From: Aliirhizobium smilacinae
GTDB lineage: Bacteria > Pseudomonadota > Alphaproteobacteria > Rhizobiales > Rhizobiaceae
Assembly: GCF_006335145.1 (NCBI RefSeq)
Contig: NZ_VDMN01000002.1
Location: 744,001-808,000 of the forward strand
Length of the DNA: 64,000 nt
Direction of reading: 5' to 3'
In this document: positions 1-9,122 of the stretch, piece by piece
Position numbering within the stretch: position 1 is the stretch's first letter
Layout of the letters: the number at the start of each line of letters is the position of its first letter
Program-made: the position numbers and the translations under genes
Notes under the pieces: generated by a model
What the model saw: the letters and a program-made list of their open reading frames with translations, nothing else
What the model was told of the DNA's origin: nothing
Database searches by the model: none

Positions 1-406
1 TTTCCGGAATGTAGTCCGGAACGATCCAGCCGAGCTTGGCGCCATCATAAACGGTGCCGAGCGTCTCGACGCGATTCTTCACCTTGTCGAAATAGTCGGC
101 ATGCGTTGCCGGCAGCCAGTTCATCATCATCACGTCGACATCACCGCGGCTGACGCCCTGGTAGAGCGGAGCCACGTCCGTCTGCACTAGCTCGACCTTG
201 CCGCCGAGTTCATCGGTAATCAGCTTGGCGGCGAGCTTGGTGACGAATTCGGCGTCGGACCAGGCGGACCAGCCGATCTTCACCGGCTTGGCATCCTGCG
301 CCATCGTCGGCAGGGCCGAACCGGCAACGAGTGCGGCCGCGAGGCCAAGCGTGGCACCAAGGGTGGCACGGCGTGTAAGGCCGGCGATCGAGAAAGTTTT
401 CAGCAT
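1..406 (-). CDS. proX: Glycine betaine/proline/choline ABC transporter, periplasmic binding protein (partial)
   Basis: This is the first 135 residues of a periplasmic solute-binding protein; the C-terminus lies beyond the window edge. The N-terminus has a signal-peptide-like stretch (charged start, then an alanine/leucine-rich core ending near ALPTMAQ). The mature part begins VKIGWSAWSDAEF and contains GDVDVMMMNWLPATHADY, which matches the OpuAC/ProX family that binds glycine betaine, proline betaine or choline. The start at 406 is supported by AAGGAG about 5 bases upstream. It is the last gene of a proV-proW-proX operon, 66 bases after proW; a small hairpin (435-451) lies in that gap. The exact ligand cannot be read from this fragment. 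Confidence 0.85.
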   Translation of the reverse strand, partial: MLKTFSIAGLTRRATLGATLGLAAALVAGSALPTMAQDAKPVKIGWSAWSDAEFVTKLAAKLITDELGGKVELVQTDVAPLYQGVSRGDVDVMMMNWLPATHADYFDKVKNRVETLGTVYDGAKLGWIVPDYIPE

Positions 407-472
407 GTGTTCTCCTTACGGGAGGTTTGTGATCGCGGGTTCAGCACCCGCATGGTTCGGCGTAGGAAAGGC

Positions 473-1354
473 TCAGGCGGTTGCCGTCGCCATCTCCTCG
501 CGCTCGGTCTTCTTGAAAAACACGGACCAGAATGCGGCGCGGGGCTTTCCGAGGGATTGGGTGAGACGATCGAGGATGACCGCCAGGATCACGACGGCGA
601 GGCCGCCTTCGAAACCGGTGCCTACGTCAAGACGCTGGATGCCGGTCAGAACCGTGTTGCCGATGCCGCCGGCGCCGATCATCGAGGCGATCACCACCAT
701 CGACAGCGACAGCATGATCGTCTGGTTGATGCCGGCCATGATCGAGGGCATGGCGTTGGGCAGTTGCACCTTGAACAGCAGCTGCCTCGAGGTGCAGCCG
801 AAGGCATTGCCGGCTTCGATGAATTCGGCATGCACTTGGCGAATGCCGAGATTGGTCAAGCGCACCACCGGCGGCATCGCGAAGATCACCGTTGCGATCG
901 CACCGGGCACTGCGCCGAGGCCGAAGAACATGGCGGCTGGGATGAGATAGACGAAGGCCGGCATGGTCTGCATCAGGTCGAGGATCGGCCGCACGATCGC
1001 TGCAACGGTATCCTTGCGGGCCATGGCAATGCCAAGCGGCAGGCCGATGAGGATTGCCATCAAGGTCGAGGCAATGACCAGCGACAGCGTCTCCATCATG
1101 GCACCCCAAAGTCCCATCTGGTGGACGAGCCAGAGTGCTGCGCCGGTAAGTACGCCGAAGCTGAAACTGACGCGCCACAGCGAGAGCGCGACGAAGATGG
1201 CGATGCCGACCGGCATCGGAATGGCGACGAGCGCATTCTGAATGTTGCCGGTCACGAAGCCGATTACGGCGGCGATGGCATCGAGGACAGGGGAAAAATT
1301 GTCCAAAACGTAATTGACGGCGGCGTCGACGCCGTTACCGATATCGAAGTTCAT
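473..1354 (-). CDS. proW: Glycine betaine/proline/choline ABC transporter permease
   Basis: A 293-residue inner-membrane permease of the ProW/OpuAB type with several hydrophobic spans. Near residues 175-215 it carries the cytoplasmic coupling loop ([20 protein letters not shown]) that docks on the ATPase. The [22 protein letters not shown] segment that follows is a family hallmark. It is translated 43 bases after proV and 66 bases before proX, so the three form one operon for uptake of a quaternary-ammonium osmoprotectant. The acidic, hydrophobic N-terminal extension before the transport domain is normal for ProW relatives. Confidence 0.9.
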   Translation of the reverse strand: MNFDIGNGVDAAVNYVLDNFSPVLDAIAAVIGFVTGNIQNALVAIPMPVGIAIFVALSLWRVSFSFGVLTGAALWLVHQMGLWGAMMETLSLVIASTLMAILIGLPLGIAMARKDTVAAIVRPILDLMQTMPAFVYLIPAAMFFGLGAVPGAIATVIFAMPPVVRLTNLGIRQVHAEFIEAGNAFGCTSRQLLFKVQLPNAMPSIMAGINQTIMLSLSMVVIASMIGAGGIGNTVLTGIQRLDVGTGFEGGLAVVILAVILDRLTQSLGKPRAAFWSVFFKKTEREEMATATA

Positions 1355-1397
1355 AATCTGTCTCCGGTGGTTGGCCGGTTATAGGGAGAGCTGGAGA

Positions 1398-2630
1398 TCA
1401 GCTGGCGCGGTCGAGCGTTTCGAGCAGCATCGATTTGCTGATGGAGCCGAGATAGCGCTTGCTGTCGTCAACAACGGGCACGGGCCATGGGCTGGCGGCG
1501 ACCTTGCCAAGCACGTTCGACAAAGGCTCGTCGGCCGGGATCGGCTCGATCTCCGACAGGAAGGCGCCGCGATAGGGATCGGCCGCCTTGGCCCGCATCT
1601 TCTCCAGAAGCGAGGTCTGGCTGACCATGCCGTGATAAGTCTTGTCGCGGCCGAGGATGATGGCGTATTCGCGGTCGAAATGCTTCATCCGCTCCAATGC
1701 CGCCGCAGCGGTCGTGCCCTGGCGTTCGATGATGGTAATCTGGGTCTTGCGTGCAACGTCGCCGGCCTTGAAGACCTGAGAAACATCGACATTGCGGAAG
1801 AAAGACCGGACGTAGTCATTTGCCGGGCTCATGACGATTTCATCGGGTGTGCCGACCTGGATTACATTGCCGTTCTGCATGATGCAGATGCGGTCGCCGA
1901 TGCGCATCGCCTCGTCGAGATCATGGCTGACGAAAACGATCGTGCGGCTTTGCTCCGCCTGAAGACGAACAAGTTCATCCTGCATCTCGGTGCGGATCAG
2001 CGGGTCGAGAGCGGAGAACGCTTCGTCCATCAGAAGAATGGTCGGTTCGCTGGCAAGCGCACGGGCAAGTCCGACGCGCTGTTTCATGCCGCCGGACAGC
2101 TGATCGGGCATGCTGTCGGCATATCCGTCCAGACCGACGGCGCTGAGTGCCGCGAGTGCTTTTGCCTTGCGTTCAGCCTCACTGATGCCGGCGACTTCGA
2201 GACCGAAGGCGGCGTTGTTGAGCACCGTGCGATTGGGCAGAAGCGCAAAGGACTGGAACACCATGCTGATGTCGCGGCGGCGGACTTCGATAAGTTCGCG
2301 GCGTGATATTTTGGTAATGTCGCGACCGTCGATTTCGATCGAGCCTGCGGTCGGTTCGATCAGACGGTTGAGAAGGCGAAGAAGAGTGGATTTGCCGGAG
2401 CCCGAAAGGCCCATGATGACGAAGATTTCGCCGGCCTTGATTTCGAAGCTGGCGTTGTTGACGCCGACCGAACAGCCGGTCTGGGCGTGAATTTCCGATT
2501 TCGTTTTTCCGGCGCGGACCATATCCAGGGCCTTGTCGGGCCGTTCGCCGAATATCTTGTATACGTTGTTTAGACTGATCTTGGTCGAAGCCGGCTGAGC
2601 CGACGCGTCATTTTCAGTTGCAAAAGCCAT
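1398..2630 (-). CDS. proV: Glycine betaine/proline/choline ABC transporter ATP-binding protein with CBS domains
   Basis: A 410-residue ProV/OpuAA-type ATPase that powers betaine/proline import. Walker A is GLSGSGKS (residues 74-81), the signature is LSGGMKQR, and Walker B runs into MDEAFSALDP, the form characteristic of ProV rather than sugar ATPases. The N-terminal 55 residues include the ProV-typical segment with ALDMVRAGKTKSEI. The last 130 residues form a tandem CBS region, which in this family senses ionic strength or nucleotides. It is first in the operon, ahead of proW and proX. No strong ribosome-binding site precedes the ATG at 2630, so expression may be limited at initiation. A minus-strand terminator lies about 90 bases upstream (2721-2756). 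Confidence 0.93.
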   Translation of the reverse strand: MAFATENDASAQPASTKISLNNVYKIFGERPDKALDMVRAGKTKSEIHAQTGCSVGVNNASFEIKAGEIFVIMGLSGSGKSTLLRLLNRLIEPTAGSIEIDGRDITKISRRELIEVRRRDISMVFQSFALLPNRTVLNNAAFGLEVAGISEAERKAKALAALSAVGLDGYADSMPDQLSGGMKQRVGLARALASEPTILLMDEAFSALDPLIRTEMQDELVRLQAEQSRTIVFVSHDLDEAMRIGDRICIMQNGNVIQVGTPDEIVMSPANDYVRSFFRNVDVSQVFKAGDVARKTQITIIERQGTTAAAALERMKHFDREYAIILGRDKTYHGMVSQTSLLEKMRAKAADPYRGAFLSEIEPIPADEPLSNVLGKVAASPWPVPVVDDSKRYLGSISKSMLLETLDRAS

Positions 2631-2720
2631 TCAATCTTGGGCCGCGCTCGATAGCGCCGGCATTCTCCTTTTGTGACGTCCTCAAGAACAACATCCGAAC
2701 TGGTCGGCGTTGAAGGATAT

Positions 2721-2756
2721 CAAAACACTAAAAGGCGGCGAAAAAGTATCGCCGCC
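2721..2756 (-). terminator. Intrinsic terminator upstream of proV
   Basis: On the minus strand, GGCGGCGA and TCGCCGCC form a perfect 8-bp GC-rich stem with a 7-base loop, followed by TTTTAGTGTTTTG. It faces the same way as proV and ends about 90 bases before the proV start codon. It therefore either ends an unannotated minus-strand transcript from 2757-3200 or attenuates the proV leader. Confidence 0.7.
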
Positions 2757-3143
2757 GCGGATCGGGTCTGCAGCCAAATCTCTCGATGCATCAGGAAGGC
2801 TGCGAGAAACATGTGGATCGGACCAATCGAGATCTCCACGAAGGAATACGTTCGACCGGCCGAGTACAGCTCAAAAGGTAGGTAGGGGCAGCCGATATGT
2901 CCATAAAAAAACACAATTGTATTAGCATCGCGCGGCAAAGCACCCGCTTTGCTTTGCCTCTATCTTCATAGATCGCAGGGGGTTTGGCGCGAAAATGAGC
3001 GCTCTGAATTTCGAGTTCACGAAGCCGTGAACTTGTGCTTGGCACCCTCTTGGTCGCATGGCCAAGGATGATCGACGCGACTAAGGGGGTACCGTGACGC
3101 CCACGAAAATGAGCCCATGCTTATTTTGTAGGCGTGCCATTCG

Positions 3144-3172
3144 CTTGACACTCTTTTGAGCGCTGCCTACAG
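3144..3172 (+). promoter_or_regulatory. Predicted sigma-70 promoter of the BMP-type operon
   Basis: CTTGAC at 3144-3149 and CTACAG at 3167-3172 are separated by exactly 17 bases, close to the rhizobial housekeeping consensus CTTGAC-N17-CTATAT. Transcription would start near 3179, about 27 bases before the start codon at 3206. Confidence 0.6.
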
Positions 3173-3205
3173 AATTGACCCAATGATAATGAGGGGATTT
3201 CGTCC

Positions 3206-4192
3206 ATGACATACGACTTCAAACTGTCTCGCCGCACGTTGATCGCATCCGCCGCAGCAGTCGGCGCCAGCGCCTTCATTCCGGCTGCACGCGCGGCTGC
3301 GCCGCTCAAGGTTGCCGGTATCCACGGTTCTCCGGTCGAAAATGCCTGGAACTCGGTGCTGCATGCAGCGCTTCAGCAGGCGGCCAAGGAAGGCGTGATC
3401 GAATATGTCTTCTCCGAAGGCGTTTCCGGCACCGATTACGGCCGCGCCATGCGCGAATATGCCGAACAGGGCAACAAGCTGATCATCGGCGAAGCTTATG
3501 CGGTTGAAAGCGAAGCCCGCGAAGTGGCCGGCGAATATCCGGAGACAGCCTTCGTTCTCGGCTCGAGCGGCAAGCAGGCCGGTGACAATTTCGGCGTGTT
3601 CGGCACCTGGAACCATGACGGCGCCTATCTCGCCGGCATGCTGGCCGGCAAGATGACCAAGAGCAACACGGTCGGTGCCGTCGGCGCCATGCCGATCCCG
3701 GAAGTCAACATGCTGATCAACGCGTTCGGTGAAGGCGTCAAGGCCGTCAACCCGGATGCCAAGCTGCTCGTTTCCTTCATCGGTACCTTCTTCGACCCGC
3801 CGAAGGCCCGCGAGGCAGGTCTTGCCCAGATCGATGCCGGCGCTGACATCCTGTTCGGTGAACGCATCGGCACGGCCGATGCCGCCAAGGAACGTGGCAT
3901 TAAGGCCGTCGGTTCGCTGATCGACTATACGCCGCGCTACCCGGACACCGTATTCGCCAACGCGCTTTGGGGTTTCCGCCCGATCCTCAATGCGGCGATC
4001 GCCGACGTTGCGGCCGGCAAGCCGGTCGGCAAGGATTACACGGCCTATGGTCTTCTGAAAGAGGGCGGCAGCGATATCGTCTACAAGAAGGGCGTTGCGT
4101 CGGCCGATGCGGAATCCGCAATGGAAGCCAAGCGCGCTGAAATCAAGGCCGGCACGTTCGAAGTGCCGCGCAACATGAACGAACCGAAGTAA
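3206..4192 (+). CDS. BMP family ABC transporter substrate-binding protein
   Basis: A 328-residue periplasmic binding protein of the BMP/PnrA family, which usually binds nucleosides, nucleobases or related N-heterocycles. The N-terminus has a twin-arginine-like signal (LSRRTLIAS) followed by a hydrophobic run and an Ala-x-Ala cleavage region near residue 31. Family features include the early GIHGSPVENAWN segment, GTWNHDGAYLAGMLAGKMTK and the YTPRYPDTVFANALWG region. It leads an operon of binding protein, amidase, ATPase, two permeases and deaminase. A promoter lies at 3144-3172 and a GAGGGG-like ribosome site precedes the ATG. The ligand is probably a pyrimidine derivative, judging from the deaminase at the end of the operon. 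Confidence 0.88.
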   Translation: MTYDFKLSRRTLIASAAAVGASAFIPAARAAAPLKVAGIHGSPVENAWNSVLHAALQQAAKEGVIEYVFSEGVSGTDYGRAMREYAEQGNKLIIGEAYAVESEAREVAGEYPETAFVLGSSGKQAGDNFGVFGTWNHDGAYLAGMLAGKMTKSNTVGAVGAMPIPEVNMLINAFGEGVKAVNPDAKLLVSFIGTFFDPPKAREAGLAQIDAGADILFGERIGTADAAKERGIKAVGSLIDYTPRYPDTVFANALWGFRPILNAAIADVAAGKPVGKDYTAYGLLKEGGSDIVYKKGVASADAESAMEAKRAEIKAGTFEVPRNMNEPK

Positions 4193-4201
4193 GCGCAACA
4201 G

Positions 4202-5602
4202 ATGCAGGCCGACGCGACAGCTCTTGCCGAAGCGATCGGCCGCGGACAGATGACGGCGCGGCAGGCGATGGAGAGATCGCTTGCCGCTGCTGAAAAATAT
4301 CAGGCGCTCGGCGCTCTATGTTATCTCGATGCCGAACTGGGATTAGCATCGGCAGATGCGTTTGACGCGCTGCCGGTAGATCAGCGGAAGTCGATGCCCT
4401 TCGGTGGCGTGCCGACGCTTGCCAAGGATCTCGGTGGTCCCTTCCAAGGGTTTCCGGTCGGCGCCGGGTCGAAATCCCTTCCAAGGCAGGATGGAACGGC
4501 CGATTCCGACCTTGCCGTCCGTTTCCGTAACGCCGGACTTTGCCTGTTCGGGATCACCACGACACCGGAATTCGGGCTTTCGCTGGCGAGTGAACCGGCG
4601 ATCGGGCCGATCTCGCGCAACCCGCTCGATCCAAATCTGATGTCTGGCGGTTCCTCGGGCGGTGCGGCTGCCGCGGTTGCGGCCGGTATCGTTTCGATTG
4701 CCCATGCCACCGATGCCGGCGGTTCGATACGTGTGCCTGCCGCCTGCTGCGGTCTGGTGGGGCTGAAACCCGGTCGCGGCGCGATGGCGGCCGGGCCGCT
4801 GTTTACCAATCATCTCGGCGGCATCGCCAGCGAACTTGCCGTTTGTCGCTCGGTGCGCGATGCGGAACTGGCCTTTTCCATCCTTTCCGGTTCTGCCAGC
4901 GGCCCTTATCCGCCGGTCGAGCAGGCGCCAGCACCCGCTGGAAAAATGCGGATTGGCCTGCTGACCGATCTAGGCCCCGCGTTTCCCATCGATCCGCTTC
5001 GCGCCGGCGCCGTGGAAGACGCGGCGCGCGTTCTTGAGGCGCAGGGGCATGAGATCATCCCGCTCGCATGGGACGACATAAGCGCAATCGTCGAGGCAGC
5101 GGGGAGGGCGTTTCGCGATGTGATTGCCATCAATCTTGCGAGCCTTGCAAAAGTACCGGATATCGATGCCTCGTTGTGGGAGCCGATGACACAGGCGGTT
5201 GCCGAAGAAGGTGGCCGATTGAGCGGCGTCCAGGTCTGGGATCTGGTGCAGGCGATGGTCTATGTCAGCCGCGATCTTTGGGCGCTGTTCGATCGTTTCG
5301 ACGTGTTGCTGACGCCGATGCTGACCTCGGCGCCGAGGCCGATCGGCTCGTTCCCGACCGATCATCGCGATACCGACCTGCATTTTGCACGCATGGGCTC
5401 GTTTGCGCCGCTGGCGGCACTGGCCAACATATCGGGTTTCCCGGCGATCACCCTGCCTTTCGGCGTGGATAAAACCGGGCTGCCCTTGCCGGTGCAGATC
5501 ATTGCCCCTATGGGGCAGGAGGCTCTGCTTCTAGCGCTCGCCGCAAGGCTGGAGCGCGAAGAGCGCTGGTCGCACCGTTTTCCCATTGCAGGCCTTGGAT
5601 GA
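4202..5602 (+). CDS. Amidase (amidase-signature family)
   Basis: A 466-residue cytoplasmic amide hydrolase of the GatA/AtzF superfamily. The Ser-cisSer-Lys triad is visible: Lys75 in PTLAKDLGG, the GGSSGGAAAAVAAG glycine/serine motif at 149-162, and Ser175 in DAGGSIRVPA. It starts 9 bases after the binding-protein gene, and its stop overlaps the start of the ATPase gene, so it is embedded in the transport operon. It presumably cleaves an amide or carbamoyl compound delivered by the importer or made downstream of the deaminase. The substrate is unknown; an allophanate-hydrolase or carbamoyl-hydrolase role is possible but unsupported by sequence alone. Confidence 0.88.
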   Translation: MQADATALAEAIGRGQMTARQAMERSLAAAEKYQALGALCYLDAELGLASADAFDALPVDQRKSMPFGGVPTLAKDLGGPFQGFPVGAGSKSLPRQDGTADSDLAVRFRNAGLCLFGITTTPEFGLSLASEPAIGPISRNPLDPNLMSGGSSGGAAAAVAAGIVSIAHATDAGGSIRVPAACCGLVGLKPGRGAMAAGPLFTNHLGGIASELAVCRSVRDAELAFSILSGSASGPYPPVEQAPAPAGKMRIGLLTDLGPAFPIDPLRAGAVEDAARVLEAQGHEIIPLAWDDISAIVEAAGRAFRDVIAINLASLAKVPDIDASLWEPMTQAVAEEGGRLSGVQVWDLVQAMVYVSRDLWALFDRFDVLLTPMLTSAPRPIGSFPTDHRDTDLHFARMGSFAPLAALANISGFPAITLPFGVDKTGLPLPVQIIAPMGQEALLLALAARLEREERWSHRFPIAGLG

Positions 5603-7119
5603 TGACTGAGACCGTTCTCGACATTTCGAACGTCAGCAAGCGTTTTGGCGACAATCTCGCCAATGACGATATTTCGCTGTCGCTGGCGAAAGGCGAGATC
5701 GTTGCGCTCCTGGGCGAAAACGGCGCCGGCAAGACGACGCTGATGAGCATCCTGTTCGGCCATTACGTGCCGGATACCGGCTCAGTTTCGGTGATGGGCG
5801 AGGCGTTGCCGCCGGGAAAACCGCGCGCGGCGATCCGCGCCGGGATCGGCATGGTGCATCAGCATTTTTCGCTGGCGCCGAACCTCACCGTGCTCGAAAA
5901 CGTCATGACCGGCACGGAAAACCTCTGGTCCCTCGGCTCGAATGTCTCTGCCGGGCGCAAGAAGCTTGTCGAGATCTCGCAGCGTTTCGGCCTCAAGGTC
6001 GATCCGGATGCCCGCCTCGGTGATCTGTCCGTCGGCGAACAGCAGCGCGTGGAAATCCTGAAAGCGCTTTATAACGATGCGCGCATTCTGGTTCTCGACG
6101 AACCGACGGCGGTTTTGACCAAGCTGGAAGCCGAGACGCTGTTTTCAACGCTGAAGGATATGGCCGCCCAGGGCCTGTCGCTGATCTTCATTTCCCACAA
6201 GCTCGACGAGGTGATGGCGACCGCCGACCGGATCGTCGTGCTGCGCGGTGGCAAGCTGGTGGCCGAGCGCCGGGCGGGCGATACCAGCAAGGCGGAACTG
6301 GCCGAGCTTATGGTCGGCCGCAAGGTGACGCGCCCGTTGCGCGAAGCCTCTACCCCCGGCGAGATCGTGCTGGAAGCAGCCGGCGTGACCGTCCGTTCCG
6401 GTGGCGTGGATCGCCTGAAAGCCGTCGATTTTCGCCTGCGGGCCGGGGAAGTTCTGGGCATTATCGGCGTATCCGGCAATGGCCAGGCGGTGCTGGCGCA
6501 ATTGCTCAGCGGTACGATCGGCCGGACAGCCGGCGATCTCGTCCTGTTCGGCAAGGGCGTCGGTGACCTGACCGTGGCGGATGCCGTAGCGAATGGCATC
6601 GGCCGTATTCCCGAGGATCGCAACCGTGACGGGGCGATCGGCGAGATGGCGATCTGGGAAAATGCCGTGCTGGAACGGCTGCCGGAATTTTCCAAGGCCG
6701 GGCTGGTCGATCGCAAGGCGGGCATCGGCTTTGCGCAAAAGATCATCGATGGTTTTGACGTGCGCGGGGGAACGCCGACCAGCCGTATACGGCTCCTGTC
6801 GGGCGGCAACATGCAGAAGCTGATCCTTGGCCGAAACCTGATCGAACACCCGAAAATCCTGCTTGCTGCCCAGCCGGCACGTGGTCTGGACGAGGGTGCG
6901 GTAGCGGCCGTGCATGAACGTATTCTTGAGGCGCGCAGGGCGGGGACGGCGGTGCTTTTGATCTCCGAAGATCTCGATGAGGTGATGGCGCTGGCCGATC
7001 GCATTCAGGCGATTGTCGGTGGCCGGCTGTCGCCCTCCGTCAATGCAGAGGACGTCGATGCGCAGAGGCTCGGCCTGATGATGGCCGGGGAATGGGAGGA
7101 CACGACCCATGCGGTTTGA
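5599..7119 (+). CDS. BMP-type (nucleoside) ABC transporter ATP-binding protein
   Basis: A 506-residue ATPase with two nucleotide-binding domains, as in YufO/RbsA-type importers. The first domain has Walker A GENGAGKT, signature LSVGEQQRVEILKAL and Walker B LVLDEPTAVLT. In the second, Walker A is degenerate (GVSGNGQA), the signature is LSGGNMQKLILGRNL, and the Walker B region reads LLAAQPARGLD. The AAQPxRGLD form is characteristic of ATPases paired with BMP binding proteins. The gene begins ATGATG and overlaps the amidase stop, and its end overlaps the next permease gene by 11 bases, so translation is coupled. Confidence 0.92.
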   Translation: MMTETVLDISNVSKRFGDNLANDDISLSLAKGEIVALLGENGAGKTTLMSILFGHYVPDTGSVSVMGEALPPGKPRAAIRAGIGMVHQHFSLAPNLTVLENVMTGTENLWSLGSNVSAGRKKLVEISQRFGLKVDPDARLGDLSVGEQQRVEILKALYNDARILVLDEPTAVLTKLEAETLFSTLKDMAAQGLSLIFISHKLDEVMATADRIVVLRGGKLVAERRAGDTSKAELAELMVGRKVTRPLREASTPGEIVLEAAGVTVRSGGVDRLKAVDFRLRAGEVLGIIGVSGNGQAVLAQLLSGTIGRTAGDLVLFGKGVGDLTVADAVANGIGRIPEDRNRDGAIGEMAIWENAVLERLPEFSKAGLVDRKAGIGFAQKIIDGFDVRGGTPTSRIRLLSGGNMQKLILGRNLIEHPKILLAAQPARGLDEGAVAAVHERILEARRAGTAVLLISEDLDEVMALADRIQAIVGGRLSPSVNAEDVDAQRLGLMMAGEWEDTTHAV

Positions 7120-8158
7120 GAGGCGTGAACATCGCTCGACGCTGCTGGTGATCGCGACACCAATTCTGGCTGTAGTCGCAGCCCTTGCCATTGCCGGCGT
7201 GCTGATAGCGCTTGCCGGTGCGCCGGTCTTCCAGGCCTATTGGAAAATCCTGACCAGCGCCTTCGGATCGCGCTTGTCTGCGACCGAGACTCTGACGCGC
7301 GCCTCGCCGCTGATCCTGACCGGCCTTGCCGCAGCCGTCGCTTTCCGGGCGCGGCTGTGGAATATTGGCGGCGAGGGGCAGTTCTATCTCGGCGCCATCG
7401 CGGCGTCTGCTGCAAGTGTGCATCTGTTCGCGGGCCTGCCGTCGCTTTTGCAAATCCCGCTGCTTTTCGCCGTCGGCGCAGTCGCCGGGATGGTTCTGCT
7501 GCTGGTGCCGCTGTCGTTGCGTCTGCGCTTCTCGGTCGATGAAGTGGTGACGACGCTGCTTCTGAATTTTGTCGCACTTCTGTTCGTCTCGATGCTGATC
7601 GACGGCGTGTTGAAGGATCCGGCCGCCTTCGGCTGGCCGCAATCGGAAGCGGTGGATGCCGCCGCCCGGTTGCCCAAGCTGCTGGCCCGCTCGCGGCTGC
7701 ATATCGGACTTGGCATTGCCGTGGTGATCGCCTTTCTCATTTATTTCGTCCAGACGCGCACCGTCTTCGGTGTTCAGTCGCGGGCGGCCGGCCTCAACCC
7801 ATCCGGGGCTGTCTTTGCAGGCGTGCCGCTCGGCCGCACTCTGGTGATCGTCGCGATGATCTCGGGTGGTCTGGCGGGCCTTGCCGGCACGATCGAGGTT
7901 CTGGGCGTCAAGGGATACGTGACGACCGATCTTTCGCCCGGTTACGGTTATTCCGGCATCGTTGTTGCCATGCTGGCCAACCTCAATCCGCTTGGTGTGG
8001 TGCTGGCGGCGCTATTTACGGCCACGATGTTCGTCGGTGCCGACGGCATGAGCCGCAGCATGGGCATTCCGACCTATATTGCCGATGTGACGGTGGCCTT
8101 GTCGCTTCTCTCCATGCTGGTCGCGGTCTTCTTCACGCAATACAGGATACGCCGATGA
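7109..8158 (+). CDS. BMP-type ABC transporter permease 1
   Basis: A 349-residue inner-membrane permease of the BPD_transp_2 family (YufP-like) with about eight to ten hydrophobic spans. The region LTRASPLILTGLAAAVAFRARLWNIG and the later YSGIVVAMLANLNPLGVV are typical of permeases partnering BMP proteins. It overlaps the ATPase gene by 11 bases and the second permease by 4 bases (ATGA), so the two permeases form a heterodimeric channel made in a fixed ratio. Confidence 0.92.
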   Translation: MRFERREHRSTLLVIATPILAVVAALAIAGVLIALAGAPVFQAYWKILTSAFGSRLSATETLTRASPLILTGLAAAVAFRARLWNIGGEGQFYLGAIAASAASVHLFAGLPSLLQIPLLFAVGAVAGMVLLLVPLSLRLRFSVDEVVTTLLLNFVALLFVSMLIDGVLKDPAAFGWPQSEAVDAAARLPKLLARSRLHIGLGIAVVIAFLIYFVQTRTVFGVQSRAAGLNPSGAVFAGVPLGRTLVIVAMISGGLAGLAGTIEVLGVKGYVTTDLSPGYGYSGIVVAMLANLNPLGVVLAALFTATMFVGADGMSRSMGIPTYIADVTVALSLLSMLVAVFFTQYRIRR

Positions 8159-9099
8159 GCGCGCTTTTCGATATCCTCGCTTCCGCCGGCCTCTGGGCTG
8201 CCGTGCTGCGTATCGCGACGCCTCTCATTCTCGGCACCATCGGTGCGCTTTTGTCCGAGCGCGCCGGCGTGCTGAACCTCGGCATCGAAGGCATCATGAC
8301 TTTCGGCGCAATGGTCGGATGGCTGACCGTCTATAACGGTGCCGATCTCTGGGTGGGCGTATTGGCGGCGGCTCTCGGTGGAGCGATGTTCGGCCTTTTG
8401 CATTCCGCGCTGACCGTGACGCTCGGTCTCTCGCAACATGTGTCCGGCCTCGGCGTGACGCTGTTCGCCTCAAGCTTCGCCTACTACGTCTTCCGGCTGA
8501 TGGTGCCGGTTGCCGGCACGCCGCCGACGATCACGCCGTTTCAGCCGCTCGATATTCCCGGCCTGTCCTCGCTTCCCTTTTTCGGCCCCGCCTTTTTCAA
8601 CCAGACGGCGCCGACCTATCTGGCGATCGGGCTTGCCATCGCGCTTGCCTATGTGATCGCCCGCACGCCGGTCGGGCTGGCGATCCGCATGACCGGCGAA
8701 AACCCGCATGCGGCAGAGGCGCAGGGCGTCAATCCGATGGCGGTTCGTTACGGCGCAGTCATCGCCGGAAGCGCGCTGATGGGCGTCGGCGGCGCGTTCC
8801 TGACGCTTTCGGCCTTCAACAGCTTCTTTCCGACCATGGTTCAGGGCCGCGGCTGGATCTGCATCGCGCTAGTCGTTTTCGCGTCATGGAGGCCGGAGCG
8901 GGCGCTGCTCGGCGCGATCCTGTTTGCGCTGTTCGATGCCTTCCAGTTGCGTTTGCAAACGGTTCTGAACGGTGTCGTGCCCTACCAGATTTTCCTGATG
9001 ATTCCCTATCTTCTGTCCATCGTCGCACTGGCTGTCATGGCACGGCGTGCCCGTGTGCCGCAGGCGCTGATGCAGCCATACCGGCGCGGCGAGCGCTGA
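8155..9099 (+). CDS. BMP-type ABC transporter permease 2
   Basis: A 314-residue inner-membrane permease of the same family as its upstream neighbour (YufQ-like). The segments TIGALLSERAGVLNLGIEG near residue 27 and AEAQGVNPMAVRYGAVIAGSAL are recognisable family landmarks. It starts inside the stop region of permease 1 (ATGA) and ends 23 bases before the deaminase. With 3206-8158 it completes a full importer. Confidence 0.92.
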   Translation: MSALFDILASAGLWAAVLRIATPLILGTIGALLSERAGVLNLGIEGIMTFGAMVGWLTVYNGADLWVGVLAAALGGAMFGLLHSALTVTLGLSQHVSGLGVTLFASSFAYYVFRLMVPVAGTPPTITPFQPLDIPGLSSLPFFGPAFFNQTAPTYLAIGLAIALAYVIARTPVGLAIRMTGENPHAAEAQGVNPMAVRYGAVIAGSALMGVGGAFLTLSAFNSFFPTMVQGRGWICIALVVFASWRPERALLGAILFALFDAFQLRLQTVLNGVVPYQIFLMIPYLLSIVALAVMARRARVPQALMQPYRRGER

Positions 9100-9122
9100 C
9101 ATTTTATTCCGAGGAGCCTTCC

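Larger units (their letters stand above)
2631..3205. other. Intergenic region between proV and the BMP-type operon
   Basis: A 575-base stretch between divergent operons with no convincing gene; its short open frames have no start signals or family resemblance. It holds a minus-strand intrinsic terminator (2721-2756) and a 7-bp hairpin, GCAAAGC/GCTTTGC (2935-2952). It also holds a perfect 8-bp inverted repeat, AGTTCACG-AAGC-CGTGAACT (3014-3033), and a sigma-70-type promoter facing the BMP operon (3144-3172). The repeat at 3014-3033 is a good shape for a dimeric regulator site, but no regulator gene is adjacent to name it. Confidence 0.6.

Noticed and set aside
2791..3045. Short minus-strand open frame in the proV-BMP gap
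   Set aside because: No ribosome site, no family resemblance, and it overlaps inverted repeats.
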